Part shown: piece by piece, positions 7,763 to 16,365 of the stretch
Numbering within the stretch: position 1 is the stretch's first letter
How the letters are laid out: each line of letters begins with the position of its first letter
Source of the DNA: Candidatus Omnitrophota bacterium
GTDB taxonomy: Bacteria > Omnitrophota > Gorgyraeia > Zapsychrales > Zapsychraceae
Assembly (NCBI GenBank): GCA_028280285.1
Contig: JANQMA010000027.1
Location: forward strand, 1-43,687
Direction of reading: 5' to 3'
DNA: 43,687 nt
Notes under the pieces: model-generated
Seen by the model: only the letters and a program-made list of their open reading frames with translations
Told to the model about the DNA's origin: nothing
The model's database searches: none
Program-made: the position numbers and the translations under genes

Positions 7763-9862
7763 ATGCCGGAAACAGCAGTTAAAAATTCTATCCAAACAGT
7801 TGTCCTTGCCGGAAATCCAAATTCCGGGAAAACAACTGTCTTTAACGCGTTCACCAAACTTAGACAAAAGGTCGGCAATTATCCCGGTGTGACAGTTGAG
7901 AAAAAAACAGGGACACTCGCCCTTGCCAAAGACCGTATCGTTAATGTTATTGATCTTCCCGGAACATACAGCCTGGCTGTGCGCTCAATCGATGAGCAAA
8001 TCGCGCGCGATGTCCTGCTTGGCCGCGCGCCGGACACACCAAAACCGGATGTGGTTGTGTGCATTTTAGACGCCAGTAACCTCGAGCGTAATTTATATTT
8101 ATTTACACAAATCCAAGATTTAAAACTGCCGATCGTGGTGGCGCTGAACATGATGGATGAGGCCGAGGCTAAAGGTCTGACCATTGATGTTGATAAACTA
8201 TCCAAAGAACTTGGCGTACCGGTTGTCCCCATGATTGCCACGCAGAATAAAGGCATTGAAGAAATCAAACAATGCATTGCCGAAGGTGTCGAAGCAAGGT
8301 ATGAACGCAAATGGCGCATGTCACCGGACCTGGAAGAGGATGTTGAGCATATTGTTCGCCTTCTTAAACAGCACGAAGGCATGGATGACAATGCCGCGTT
8401 TTCTGAAGCCATGTCGATTCTCTCCATCGGCCGGCCCATCGCCAGCAGCAAAGACTCCATTAAAGAATTTTATAAAGAAGAATTTCTATTTCAAATCCAA
8501 GCCATTCAGGACAAACTAAAGAAGAAGGGCTTGCGCGCGCGTTCGGCCGCGGTTGAGGCGCGTTACAACTGGATTAAACACGTCATCAAACAGTCGACCA
8601 CAACCGAAGGCGATGGCACGCTAGCCTTAACCGATCGCATTGATGCCTTTGTCACTCATAAAATTTTCGGTTGGTTATTCTTTATCGGCGTCATGTCGAT
8701 TATGTTTTATTTAATTTTCTCCATTGCCAGTTATCCAATGGACTTGATTGATGGATTATTCGCTGCTCTCGGCGCATGGACCGAATCGGTTATGCCGCCG
8801 GGGATTCTGACCGATTTAATCGTTAACGGCGTTATTGCCGGTGTCGGCGGCGTTGTGATTTTCCTCCCGCAAATTTTGATTTTATTTTTCTTTATTGGTT
8901 TCTTTCAAGACTGCGGCTATATGGCCCGCGCGGCATTTATTATGGACCGCCTGATGAGTAAGGTTGGCCTGCATGGTAAATCATTTATTCCTCTATTAAG
9001 CTCATACGCATGTGCCATCCCGGGCATCATGGCAGCCCGCACCATTGAAAGCAGCAAAGATCGCTTGATGACTATTTTAGTCGCCCCAATGATGAGTTGC
9101 TCGGCGCGGCTGCCCGTCTACACGGTTATGATCGCCGCTTTGATTCCTGAAGCATCGGCCTGGCAAAAGGCAGGGATTATGTTGGGCATGTATGCGCTTG
9201 GTACAGCCGGCGTCGGTGTCATGGCATGGTTCTTTAAAAAGACACTGCTTAAGCATCAAAAGCCGATTTTTATTATGGAGCTTCCGCCGTACCGCTTCCC
9301 GTCATTCAAAGCGATTATGCTGCAAATGGCAGACCGTAGCGGAATGTTTCTTAAGCGTGCCGGAACAATTATCCTGGCGATGTCGATCGTGCTATGGGCA
9401 CTAATGTCATTTCCAAAGCATGACAATTTATCAGCCCATGATGCGCTGCAAAAAAGTTATGCCGGGCAAATCGGAACGATGATGGAGCCGGCTATCAAGC
9501 CACTGGGCTTTGACTGGCGTATTGGGATTGGTTTAGTCGGATCGTTTGCCGCGCGTGAGGTATTTGTCTCAACAATGAACATTGTGTTTAATTTGGATGA
9601 AGAGGAAGAAATAGAATCACTGCGTGATGCGTTTCAGCAAGCGACATGGCCCGACGGATCACCGCTATTTACACCTCTGGTTTGTATCGGCATTATGGTG
9701 TTTTTTGTCTTTGCCCTGCAGTGCTTAAGTACTGTCGCGGTTGTCTGGCGCGAAACCGGAGGCTGGCGCTGGGCGCTGTTCCAGCTATTTTACCTGACAT
9801 TGATCGCTTATCTCGCCGCTCTGGCAGTGTATCAAGGCGGGCGACTACTCGGTTACAGCTAA
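7763..9862 (+). CDS. feoB: Ferrous iron transport protein B
   Basis: GNPNSGKTTVFNAFT, VGNYPGVTVEKKTG, DLPGTYSL, polytopic C-terminal domain. Confidence 0.97.
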   Translation: MPETAVKNSIQTVVLAGNPNSGKTTVFNAFTKLRQKVGNYPGVTVEKKTGTLALAKDRIVNVIDLPGTYSLAVRSIDEQIARDVLLGRAPDTPKPDVVVCILDASNLERNLYLFTQIQDLKLPIVVALNMMDEAEAKGLTIDVDKLSKELGVPVVPMIATQNKGIEEIKQCIAEGVEARYERKWRMSPDLEEDVEHIVRLLKQHEGMDDNAAFSEAMSILSIGRPIASSKDSIKEFYKEEFLFQIQAIQDKLKKKGLRARSAAVEARYNWIKHVIKQSTTTEGDGTLALTDRIDAFVTHKIFGWLFFIGVMSIMFYLIFSIASYPMDLIDGLFAALGAWTESVMPPGILTDLIVNGVIAGVGGVVIFLPQILILFFFIGFFQDCGYMARAAFIMDRLMSKVGLHGKSFIPLLSSYACAIPGIMAARTIESSKDRLMTILVAPMMSCSARLPVYTVMIAALIPEASAWQKAGIMLGMYALGTAGVGVMAWFFKKTLLKHQKPIFIMELPPYRFPSFKAIMLQMADRSGMFLKRAGTIILAMSIVLWALMSFPKHDNLSAHDALQKSYAGQIGTMMEPAIKPLGFDWRIGIGLVGSFAAREVFVSTMNIVFNLDEEEEIESLRDAFQQATWPDGSPLFTPLVCIGIMVFFVFALQCLSTVAVVWRETGGWRWALFQLFYLTLIAYLAALAVYQGGRLLGYS

Positions 9863-9900
9863 TATTTTTCCTTTTTTTACCTGTTTTTTGAAATAAGATG

Positions 9901-9928
9901 TTGACATTGAAGCAAAAATTTATAAAAT
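9901..9928 (+). promoter_or_regulatory. Orphan promoter TTGACA-N16-TAAAAT downstream of feoB
   Basis: Same hexamers and spacing as the feo promoter, followed by the same operator. Confidence 0.55.
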
Positions 9929-9948
9929 AAGTTATTAAATGACGTATT
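9926..9948. promoter_or_regulatory. Operator copy 2 AATAAGTT-N7-GACGTATT
   Basis: Same 23-bp layout as the feo operator, 6 of 8 pairs. Confidence 0.55.
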
Positions 9949-9993
9949 TACTTCCCGGGCTTTGTGGGTATTCCGAATATTTTTTTACCTAGT

Positions 9994-10016
9994 AATAGGT
10001 CGTTAATTGACTTATT
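9994..10016. promoter_or_regulatory. Operator copy 3 AATAGGTC-N7-GACTTATT
   Basis: Same 23-bp layout, 7 of 8 pairs. Confidence 0.6.
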
Positions 10017-10022
10017 TAATGT

Positions 10023-10565
10023 TTACGGATGTGATTCGTAAAGGGTGGTTGTAATGCCGTGTTTATGCACGAGCTTACCGCCATAATGAGCCGCATTACT
10101 TAAAAAGAGAAGACCAATCATATGGGCGATCAAAAAGATAATCAGGAAGATGTTATGGAAAGACTTACCGAACTTAACCGTGAGTTGCTTATTAAAGATG
10201 AGAAACACACCCAACACCAATGTCAGTACAGTAAAGATTTTTTGCGCTGTTTCCGCCAAATGGTAATGCGCATCAAGCGTTTGAACATAAGCCGGATCTG
10301 CTTCTAAATATTCGGCAGACTGTTCACCGGTAAATACAGAAAGAAAGCCAGACAACATACCGATAATCATTAAAGTGCACGTGATGTTAAGGATAATGAA
10401 CTTTTGTTCTTTAAAAATAAATGAAGCAATGAGAAAAAGTGGCGCGACACAAAACAGCGCAATCGGAAAATGGACAATCAGCGGATGCAGGCTGCCGATG
10501 TCGGCTACCGCCGCGTTAAGTACGTGCACAATATTTTCAAGTAGTAAAGGTAATGTAATATCCAT
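10023..10565 (-). CDS. DUF2231-like membrane protein (start trimmed to MDITLPLL)
   Basis: IGSLHPLIVHFPIAL, four TM segments, SNAAHYGGKLVHKHG. Confidence 0.75.
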   Translation of the reverse strand: MDITLPLLLENIVHVLNAAVADIGSLHPLIVHFPIALFCVAPLFLIASFIFKEQKFIILNITCTLMIIGMLSGFLSVFTGEQSAEYLEADPAYVQTLDAHYHLAETAQKIFTVLTLVLGVFLIFNKQLTVKFGKSFHNIFLIIFLIAHMIGLLFLSNAAHYGGKLVHKHGITTTLYESHP

Positions 10566-10639
10566 AGTCAACAGATTATGGGAAACAGACACACAAGTCA
10601 AGTTAATATGGGAAAAACCCCTAAACGAAAGGACAAACG

Positions 10640-12010
10640 ATGAAAGCAGTCAAAGCACTATTGGTTTGCATGCTTGTTTTGACTTTGAGCGTTCCACCGG
10701 TTTATGCCGATGAAATCTCAGAGCTTAAAGACATGGTGCAACAAATGAAGCGCGATTATGAATCAAAGATCGCAGCGCTCGAAGAAAAAATCTCCAAAAT
10801 GGAATCAAAGCAAGGCAAGGAACTTGATCGAAAAGTTGCCGCTATGCGTGATGATATTAAAGAGGAAATCAAAAGCGAATCATGGAGTGCCGAGTATGTC
10901 GGACGCGACCATGATCATGCAGTCGGCAAGGGAGGATTTGTGGCCGAAAGCCCTTCGGGACTCGCCAAAGTTTCACTCGGCGGTTACTTCAATCATGAGT
11001 TTGAAAACTTTGAAAACACTAACTCAACGTTTGATATTCACCATTGGAACATCATCCTTGGTGCTACACTCGGGGAAAGACTTCAATTCCTCGGAGAATA
11101 TGAAATCGAGCATGGGGGACCTGACGCATCAGGCAGTGGGTCGGCTAAAGTCGAAATTGCTCAAGTTGATTATTTGATTACTGATTGGATTAATCTGCGC
11201 GGTGGGGCGCTTTTGGTTCCATTTGGAAGCATGAACCTCAATCATGATGCCGATGCGCGTGATTTGACGTCCAGACCAATTGTTAATCGTGATATTATTC
11301 CGACCGGATGGACAGAATCAGGGGCCGGATTTTTTGGGTCATTTGAGCCAATCATTGGATCTTATGAAGATCTGGAAGTCAGTTATGAAATCTATGCCGT
11401 CAATGGACTGGATGATGGATTCTCTGACACAGGCCTAAGAGGCGCCAGAGGAAGCCTCGGCAGTGACAATAATAACAATAAAGCTGTTGTAGGTAGAGTT
11501 GTCCTAAGCCCGGCCATCGGTCACGAACTAGGCCTCAGTGGTTATCATGGAAAATATAATACCTTTGGCGATGCCATTAGTGGAAAAGCTGTTGATTTTC
11601 TTTCCACTTGGGGACCATTAGAATTAAAAGGGGAGTACGCCTATTTTAAAGCGAATGAGCCTGATTTTGCTCAATCCGGAATCACAGATATTGCGGATGA
11701 ATTTGAAGGGTATTATGTTCAGGCCAATTATCATTTCTGGCCGGAGTTTCTGGACGATACCTTCCTTGGTCGCAGTTTTGATGATCCAACCTTTACCCTT
11801 ATCGGCCGTTATGGTTGGACCGAGATCGATGATGATTCCGATGCCGGTACGGGAGACAATGAGGAAGAACGTTTCACTCTCGGTATCAACTATCGACCGG
11901 TGGAAAACTGGGTAACAAAACTTGAGTATCAGTGGAATGATACGGAAAATGAATCTCTAGAACGCGGGGACAATAACGGTTGGTTCTGGTCAATCGCGAT
12001 GGGATTCTAA
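10640..12010 (+). CDS. Outer-membrane porin with N-terminal coiled coil
   Basis: Signal peptide, coiled-coil segment, amphipathic beta-strand C-terminal region ending WFWSIAMGF. Confidence 0.75.
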   Translation: MKAVKALLVCMLVLTLSVPPVYADEISELKDMVQQMKRDYESKIAALEEKISKMESKQGKELDRKVAAMRDDIKEEIKSESWSAEYVGRDHDHAVGKGGFVAESPSGLAKVSLGGYFNHEFENFENTNSTFDIHHWNIILGATLGERLQFLGEYEIEHGGPDASGSGSAKVEIAQVDYLITDWINLRGGALLVPFGSMNLNHDADARDLTSRPIVNRDIIPTGWTESGAGFFGSFEPIIGSYEDLEVSYEIYAVNGLDDGFSDTGLRGARGSLGSDNNNNKAVVGRVVLSPAIGHELGLSGYHGKYNTFGDAISGKAVDFLSTWGPLELKGEYAYFKANEPDFAQSGITDIADEFEGYYVQANYHFWPEFLDDTFLGRSFDDPTFTLIGRYGWTEIDDDSDAGTGDNEEERFTLGINYRPVENWVTKLEYQWNDTENESLERGDNNGWFWSIAMGF

Positions 12011-12552
12011 TGAAACAATCCGTTTTATTTATCAGCATCTTCTTTCTATTTGTCGCAGGCAGCGCATCAGCCAAACATCTAATGACGGTCGACAAGGCCA
12101 TGTCCAAGATGTTTAAAAAGCACACACGCTATGACATCAAACGCCAGACGCTCACCTCCGAGCAAATCGCGCAGTTGGAAGAAGATGCTGATATAACATT
12201 TAAAGGCACACATGCCCATGACATCGTTATCTACACGGTTTATCAAGATAATGCTGTTATGGGCTATGCCTTTGAAGATACGGTCTTTGGAAAATGGGGG
12301 CCAATCCACTTTCTGATGGGCGTAAACCTCGATGGCAGTGTCAAAGAAATCCGTATCCTTGATTTTGAAGAGATTAGGGGTAAGGGTGCTTCTAAACGCC
12401 GTTTTTTAAAGCAATACAAGAAAAAAACGATCCATGATCCGATTCGCATCAGACGTGACATTGACGGCATCTCCGGCGCGACAGTCACATCCCGTTCCAT
12501 GACTGATGGTGTACGCAAACTCGTACACGTATTCAACTCCCTAATTAAATAA
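12010..12552 (+). CDS. Periplasmic FMN-binding domain protein (start trimmed to MKQSVLF)
   Basis: Signal peptide; DGISGATVTSRSM resembles the covalent flavinylation motif of RnfG/NqrC-type domains. Confidence 0.8.
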   Translation: MKQSVLFISIFFLFVAGSASAKHLMTVDKAMSKMFKKHTRYDIKRQTLTSEQIAQLEEDADITFKGTHAHDIVIYTVYQDNAVMGYAFEDTVFGKWGPIHFLMGVNLDGSVKEIRILDFEEIRGKGASKRRFLKQYKKKTIHDPIRIRRDIDGISGATVTSRSMTDGVRKLVHVFNSLIK

Positions 12553-12622
12553 GCTATTCTGACCTATTACCCATTAAAAAAGATTGCCCCTGAAAGCCCG
12601 CTATGCTAAGTTATTAGCAATC

Positions 12623-13747
12623 ATGACGAGCAAAAACTATACAGAAACCCAATATTTTACCTTTGCCGAAGATACGCCGCTCACACTTAAGAGCGGGGCT
12701 AAAATCGGACCGGTCACGCTTGCGTATGAGACCTATGGAACGCTTAATCAAAGCAAGTCTAACGGGATTCTTATTTTTCACGCGCTGACAGGCGGAGCCA
12801 ATGCCGCCGGCCAGCATAAGGGCGCCAAGAAGCCCGGCTGGTGGGATAATATGATCGGCCCCGGCAAGGCCTTTGACACGGACAAATACTTTGTCGTTTG
12901 TGCCAATGTCATCGGAAGCTGTAAGGGTTCAACCGGACCGGCTTCAACCGATCCAAAGACAAAGAAACCTTACGGCCTTAATTTCCCGATCATAACGATT
13001 GAAGATATGACAGTCACGCAAAAATACTTAATCGATCATTTGGGCATCGAAAAACTTCTATGTTGCGCCGGTGGATCAATGGGAGGACTTTTGGCTTTGC
13101 AATGGACGATCCTTTTTCCTGATTCGGTGGAATCATGTATTCTCATTGCGACCAACTATAAACACACAGCCCAACAAATTGCTTTGCATGAAGTGTCCCG
13201 TCAGGCAATCATGACTGATCCGCATTGGAATAATGGCGATTACTATGGCAAAAAATTACCGGCAACAGGCTTAACACTTTCACGCATGATCGGGCACATC
13301 ACCTACATGAGTGAAGAGTCGATGGAAAAAAAGTTTGGGCGCAAACTGCAAGGCAAAGAAAAAGTCGGTTATGATTTCACAACAGACTTTGAAGTTGAGA
13401 GCTATTTGAAATACCGCGGCTCGACTTTTGTTGATGAGTTTGATGCCAACAGTTATTTGTATCTATCCAAAGCGCTCGACTATTTCGATCTATGTGAAGG
13501 AAAAAAATTAACCGATGTGCTGAAGGGCATTAAGGCTGAGTTTTTGATTATTACCTTTTCCTCCGACTGGCTGTATCCGTCATATCAGTCCAAGGACTTA
13601 GTGCGCGGACTTAAGTTTAACAATGTGGACGTCTCGTATTTGGAAATCGAATCCAATTATGGGCACGATGCGTTTTTGGTGGAAGTCGATAATCAATCAA
13701 AACTCATTAAACACTTTTTAACCAAGGTAACGCAGTCGAGAAAATAA
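12623..13747 (+). CDS. metX: Homoserine O-acetyltransferase MetX
   Basis: [49 protein letters not shown]. Confidence 0.95.
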   Translation: MTSKNYTETQYFTFAEDTPLTLKSGAKIGPVTLAYETYGTLNQSKSNGILIFHALTGGANAAGQHKGAKKPGWWDNMIGPGKAFDTDKYFVVCANVIGSCKGSTGPASTDPKTKKPYGLNFPIITIEDMTVTQKYLIDHLGIEKLLCCAGGSMGGLLALQWTILFPDSVESCILIATNYKHTAQQIALHEVSRQAIMTDPHWNNGDYYGKKLPATGLTLSRMIGHITYMSEESMEKKFGRKLQGKEKVGYDFTTDFEVESYLKYRGSTFVDEFDANSYLYLSKALDYFDLCEGKKLTDVLKGIKAEFLIITFSSDWLYPSYQSKDLVRGLKFNNVDVSYLEIESNYGHDAFLVEVDNQSKLIKHFLTKVTQSRK

Positions 13748-13807
13748 AAAGCATGAACCGAGATCCCTCGCCACCGAAAATAATCAAGGTTGGCTCGGGA
13801 TTAATTC

Positions 13808-13850
13808 GCGTATTTAATTTACGTTCCTTTTAGTCACGTAAATTAAACGC
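13808..13850. repeat. Hairpin between metX and metW
   Basis: GCGTATTTAATTTACGT / ACGTAAATTAAACGC (2-nt indel). Confidence 0.6.
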
Positions 13851-13861
13851 TCATTATAATA

Positions 13862-14449
13862 ATGACCGAACGTTTAGACTATAAAATTATTATTGATATG
13901 ATTAAACCGCATAGCCATGTGCTCGACCTTGGGTGTGGTGACGGGGCGCTTTTATCAAAACTGCGCGAAACAAAGGACTGTAAGGTCACAGGCATTGAGA
14001 TTAGCGAAAAGGCAATTTACGCGTGTATGGAAAAAGGGGTAACCGCTGTTCAGGGCGACATTGACTCATCATTATCAGACTATAGCGACAATCGCTTTGA
14101 TTATGTGATTCTTAATGAAAGTGTCCAGCAGGTGCTTCATCCGGAGAAGGTTATTTTAGAATCTCTTAGAATCGGTAAAAAAGCGATCGTCGGCATTCCT
14201 AATTTTTGCCACGCGTCCTCACGCTTTCAACTTTTTTTCAACGGGCAGGTGCCGATCACCAGGTGGCTTCCGTATAAATGGTACAATACACCCAACTTAC
14301 GTTTCTTAAGCATTAAGGACTTTCGCCAGTTTTGTTTTGAAAAAAACATCCGTATTGAAGAAGAGCGCGGCTTACGACCGCATTATGAAGTGACATTTTG
14401 GCGCAATTTTCTTGCGCATAACGGAATATTTTTGTTAAGCCAAACATAA
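13862..14449 (+). CDS. metW: MetW-like methyltransferase
   Basis: VLDLGCGDGALLSKL, directly after metX. Confidence 0.92.
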   Translation: MTERLDYKIIIDMIKPHSHVLDLGCGDGALLSKLRETKDCKVTGIEISEKAIYACMEKGVTAVQGDIDSSLSDYSDNRFDYVILNESVQQVLHPEKVILESLRIGKKAIVGIPNFCHASSRFQLFFNGQVPITRWLPYKWYNTPNLRFLSIKDFRQFCFEKNIRIEEERGLRPHYEVTFWRNFLAHNGIFLLSQT

Positions 14450-14459
14450 AGGAGTCAGC

Positions 14460-14639
14460 ATGCCTTATATCAGTTTACGTATAGCCGGTGAAGCAACCAA
14501 AGAACAAAAGGACCAAATCGCCGCCGAGTTTTCTGACACACTTTTTCGCGTACTGGGAAAACCTAAAGAGGCAACGTATTTGGTGATCGATGAAGTCCCC
14601 CGCACGAATTGGGCGAAGGGGGAGAAATTTCTTGCCTAA
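14460..14639 (+). CDS. 4-oxalocrotonate tautomerase-like small protein (59 aa, absent from ORF track)
   Basis: MPYISLRIAGEATKEQKDQIAAEFSDTLFRVLGKPKEATYLVIDEVPRTNWAKGEKFLA; N-terminal Pro after Met, upstream GGAG. Confidence 0.75.
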   Translation: MPYISLRIAGEATKEQKDQIAAEFSDTLFRVLGKPKEATYLVIDEVPRTNWAKGEKFLA

Positions 14640-14644
14640 AAAAA

Positions 14645-14706
14645 GTGACCTGTGGTCAGTGATCTGTGATCTTGCTGCAGACCACGGACCACAGAAAACA
14701 GACCAC
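14645..14706. repeat. Heptamer-tetrad palindrome, GTGRTCT word, 8-nt loop
   Basis: GTGACCT GTGGTCA GTGATCT GTGATC / rc GTGGTCT GTTTTCT GTGGTCC GTGGTC, 19 of 27. Confidence 0.88.
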
Positions 14707-14724
14707 TAATAAGGGAGATTACTT

Positions 14725-14973
14725 ATGAGTAACGAAAAATTCCCCAACGCGCAAAACGCACCATTCGTGATGGACATGAAACCGGGCAAATACGCTTGGT
14801 GCTCATGCGGAGAGTCAAAGAAGCAACCGTTTTGTGACGGATCACATGGTGTCACCGGAATGTATCCGATGATGGTTGAGATCGATGAAGAAAAAAAAGT
14901 AGCCTGGTGCGGTTGTAAATGCTCAGAGAACAAACCGTATTGTGATGGATCGCACTCGAAATATGTAGAATAA
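14725..14973 (+). CDS. CDGSH-type iron-sulfur protein, two motifs
   Basis: CSCGESKKQPFCDGSH and CGCKCSENKPYCDGSH. Confidence 0.93.
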   Translation: MSNEKFPNAQNAPFVMDMKPGKYAWCSCGESKKQPFCDGSHGVTGMYPMMVEIDEEKKVAWCGCKCSENKPYCDGSHSKYVE

Positions 14974-14976
14974 GCA

Positions 14977-15032
14977 GATGCTAGTCGCTCGTCGCTCGTC
15001 GCTCGAGCATCGAGCATCGAGCATCAAGCATC
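14977..15032. repeat. Heptamer-tetrad palindrome, GATGCTC/GTCGCTC word, no loop
   Basis: GATGCTA GTCGCTC GTCGCTC GTCGCTC / rc GATGCTT GATGCTC GATGCTC GATGCTC, 21 of 28. Confidence 0.9.
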
Positions 15033-15037
15033 GATAA

Positions 15038-16231
15038 ATGAAAAATTACAATTATCTAATCATCGGCTCCGGCATCATCGGCCTTACTATCGCCTATCAA
15101 ATCAGGCAAAAGTTCCCTCGCGCAAGTATTCTCATCATTGATAAAGAAACCGAAGAAGGCTTTCACGCCTCATCACGCAACTCCGGTGTGCTTCATGCCG
15201 GATTTTATTACACGGCAGACAGCCTTAAAGCCAAATTTACCGTGGAAGGCAACAGACAGATGCACGCGTTCTGCGCCGAGCATCATGTCGCCGTTAATAA
15301 ATGCGGCAAGCTAGTTGTGGCCCGCGACGCTAATGAACAAAAAGCTCTCCATGAACTTAAAAAGCGAGGAGATGTTAACGGCGCGGATACGCAATTAATT
15401 ACAGAAGAAGAGGCCGAGGAAATTGAGCCGAATGTCCGTACTTATAAACAAGCTCTATTATCACCGAATACCGCCAGCATCAATCCGAAAGAGGTCTGTC
15501 AAAAATTAAAAACCTATTTGCAATCAAAAGATGTTGATTTTTGTTTTTCATGCCAGTACACAAAACATAAACTGAATGTAATCGAAACGACACAAGGAAA
15601 CTTTCAGTTCGACAAATTGATTAACTGTGCCGGGCTTTATGCCGATAAAATCGCCCGCGACTTCGGTTTTTGCAAACGCTACACCATCATTCCTTTTAAA
15701 GGAATATATCTTAAGTACACTAAAAATAAAACCGATGTTAAAACGAACATCTATCCGGTACCGGATTTAAAATTCCCGTTTCTCGGCGTGCATTTTACTA
15801 AAACGGTCGAAGGGGACATCAAAATCGGCCCGACCGCCATGCCGGCCTTGTGGCGTGAAAATTATGAAGGCCTTTCACATTTTAAACTGGATGAACTGGC
15901 ATCAATCCTTTGGCGTGAGGCAGGACTCTTTTTAACTAACGCATCAGGATTTCGCAATCTCGCGCTGGAGGAGATGAAGAAGTACAATAAAAACTATTTC
16001 ATCAAACTCGCGCAAGGTATGCTCAAAGAAATCGACCCTAAAGGATTTACCGAATACACCAAACCCGGCATCCGCGCGCAGCTCCTGGACCTGCATTCCA
16101 AAAAACTTGTGCAGGATTTTCTCATTGAGGCCGACCAAAAGTCCGTCCATATCCTCAATGCCGTTTCCCCGGCCTTCACCTGCAGCTTCCCGTTTGCCCA
16201 GCATGTGGTGGAAAATTACCTTTCTGCCTAA
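15038..16231 (+). CDS. lhgO: FAD-dependent L-2-hydroxyglutarate oxidase-like protein
   Basis: YLIIGSGIIGLTIAYQI, SSRNSGVLHAGFYY, KPGIRAQLLD. Confidence 0.85.
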   Translation: MKNYNYLIIGSGIIGLTIAYQIRQKFPRASILIIDKETEEGFHASSRNSGVLHAGFYYTADSLKAKFTVEGNRQMHAFCAEHHVAVNKCGKLVVARDANEQKALHELKKRGDVNGADTQLITEEEAEEIEPNVRTYKQALLSPNTASINPKEVCQKLKTYLQSKDVDFCFSCQYTKHKLNVIETTQGNFQFDKLINCAGLYADKIARDFGFCKRYTIIPFKGIYLKYTKNKTDVKTNIYPVPDLKFPFLGVHFTKTVEGDIKIGPTAMPALWRENYEGLSHFKLDELASILWREAGLFLTNASGFRNLALEEMKKYNKNYFIKLAQGMLKEIDPKGFTEYTKPGIRAQLLDLHSKKLVQDFLIEADQKSVHILNAVSPAFTCSFPFAQHVVENYLSA

Positions 16232-16365
16232 ATAAAACACCTATAACAATATAACCTGTTTTATATCAATACTTTATGTATTTTTTATGTCATGCTCAAC
16301 GCATGGCACGTGGGGAACATCCATGTTACCCTTGAAGACAGCTATTAATACTAATAAATCTAGAT

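Noticed and set aside
7879-8460. 193-aa minus-strand ORF opposite feoB
   Set aside because: Lies fully antisense to well-supported feoB and has low-complexity Ser/Arg-rich composition typical of shadow ORFs.
14977-15032. Short regular repeats resembling a CRISPR array
   Set aside because: The units are 7-nt words without spacers, arranged as one palindrome; no cas genes in the window.
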